Of a stretch of DNA of 44,131 nucleotides, positions 43,992 to 44,131 are shown one piece after another; the first letter of the stretch is position 1; each line of letters starts with the position of its first letter. Source of the stretch: Lachnospiraceae bacterium (GTDB lineage Bacteria; Bacillota; Clostridia; Lachnospirales; Lachnospiraceae); assembly GCA_017625255.1 (NCBI GenBank), contig JAGALK010000090.1, positions 1-44,131 on the forward strand, in the 5' to 3' direction. The notes below the pieces were generated by a model. The model ran no database searches, was not told where the DNA came from, and saw nothing but the letters and a program-made list of their open reading frames with translations. The position numbers and the translations under genes are program-made.

Positions 43992-44131
43992 GACTGCGTA
44001 AATTTACCTTCGGATTTAAGAGGATGGAGTTCACCCACGATACACTGATAAAGCATCAGGTAATGACTTGTAGCTTTACTTTAATCCCTAGGTTCAATTT
44101 TGACAAGTTTTTTCTCAAGCGAAGTGTTTGC
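43992..44131. repeat. right copy of the 140-bp perfect terminal inverted repeat
   Basis: This is the exact reverse complement of bases 1-140. The gap between it and the PAP2 start (43918-43991) holds that gene's ribosome site and AT-rich sequence with no other feature seen. Confidence 0.97.

Noticed and set aside
43918..44034. N-terminal extension of the PAP2-family gene into the terminal repeat
   Set aside because: The ATG at 43917 has a good AGGAGAG site and gives the family's usual length. The extra 39 residues are unrelated and come partly from the inverted repeat.
1..44131. tRNA, rRNA, prophage or insertion-sequence genes
   Set aside because: No cloverleaf with CCA-end features, rRNA block, integrase, transposase or phage structural gene was seen when reading both strands.

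Overview
The window looks like a chromosomal segment of a low-GC, anaerobic, Gram-positive Firmicute of the class Clostridia, most likely a Lachnospiraceae-type gut bacterium. The support is strong Shine-Dalgarno sites, sigma-A promoters of TTGACA-N17-TATAAT form, a type II fatty-acid cluster with a fused AccD-AccA, an [FeFe]-hydrogenase-like protein, SpoIID/SpoIIQ-like sporulation proteins, and secreted Lys-rich Big2/FN3-like proteins. I found no rRNA, tRNA, CRISPR array, transposase or phage gene. The species assignment is inference. The two ends of the window are a perfect 140-bp inverted repeat (1-140 and 43992-44131). This is either an assembly break in a shared repeat or a genuine inverted repeat.

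Left part (141-8862): a sigma-A promoter and a guanine-class purine riboswitch with an overlapping terminator precede a COG2509 FAD-dependent protein. On the minus strand lies a LysR regulator with a SsuABC/TauABC-type ABC importer. A plus-strand stretch follows: a stand-alone CheY-like receiver, a 57-aa protein, a 99-aa protein, a four-helix membrane protein overlapping an M19 dipeptidase, and an SH3b-NlpC/P60 endopeptidase.

Middle part (8863-25570): a MurJ/SpoVB-family flippase, a 64-aa protein, and a monocistronic soluble protein that joins ferredoxin, [FeFe]-hydrogenase-like and chemoreceptor-signalling domains. Next comes the fatty-acid operon acpP-fabD-fabG-fabF-fabZ-accDA-fabH and a FabT-like MarR regulator. 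Its promoter carries three TTTG-N5-CAAA boxes at exact 16-bp spacing. The operon lacks accB, accC and an enoyl-ACP reductase. Two large secreted proteins flank a YczE/YitT-like membrane protein.

Right part (25571-44131): on the minus strand lie an ABC-2 exporter (ATPase and two permeases) and a LytTR regulator with a LiaF-like membrane protein. Divergent to the exporter is a DesK/NarL-type two-component system, followed by a TatD nuclease. A paired TIGR03915/TIGR03916 DNA-repair-type gene set comes next, then rsmA, SpoIID-like and SpoIIQ-like genes whose active-site residues appear degenerate, a TPR-GGDEF cyclase, a GIY-YIG protein, a DEAD-box helicase with a DbpA-type RNA-binding tail, and queT behind a probable preQ1 riboswitch. 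A secreted protein and a divergent PAP2 membrane protein converge on a 17-bp hairpin terminator at the right end.

Functionally the window groups into envelope biology (fatty acids, flippase, peptidoglycan peptide processing, Lia/LytTR-type stress modules, an exporter with its own two-component system), signalling (CheY-like, GGDEF, hydrogenase-chemoreceptor fusion) and RNA or DNA maintenance (RsmA, DEAD helicase, TatD, radical SAM pair).
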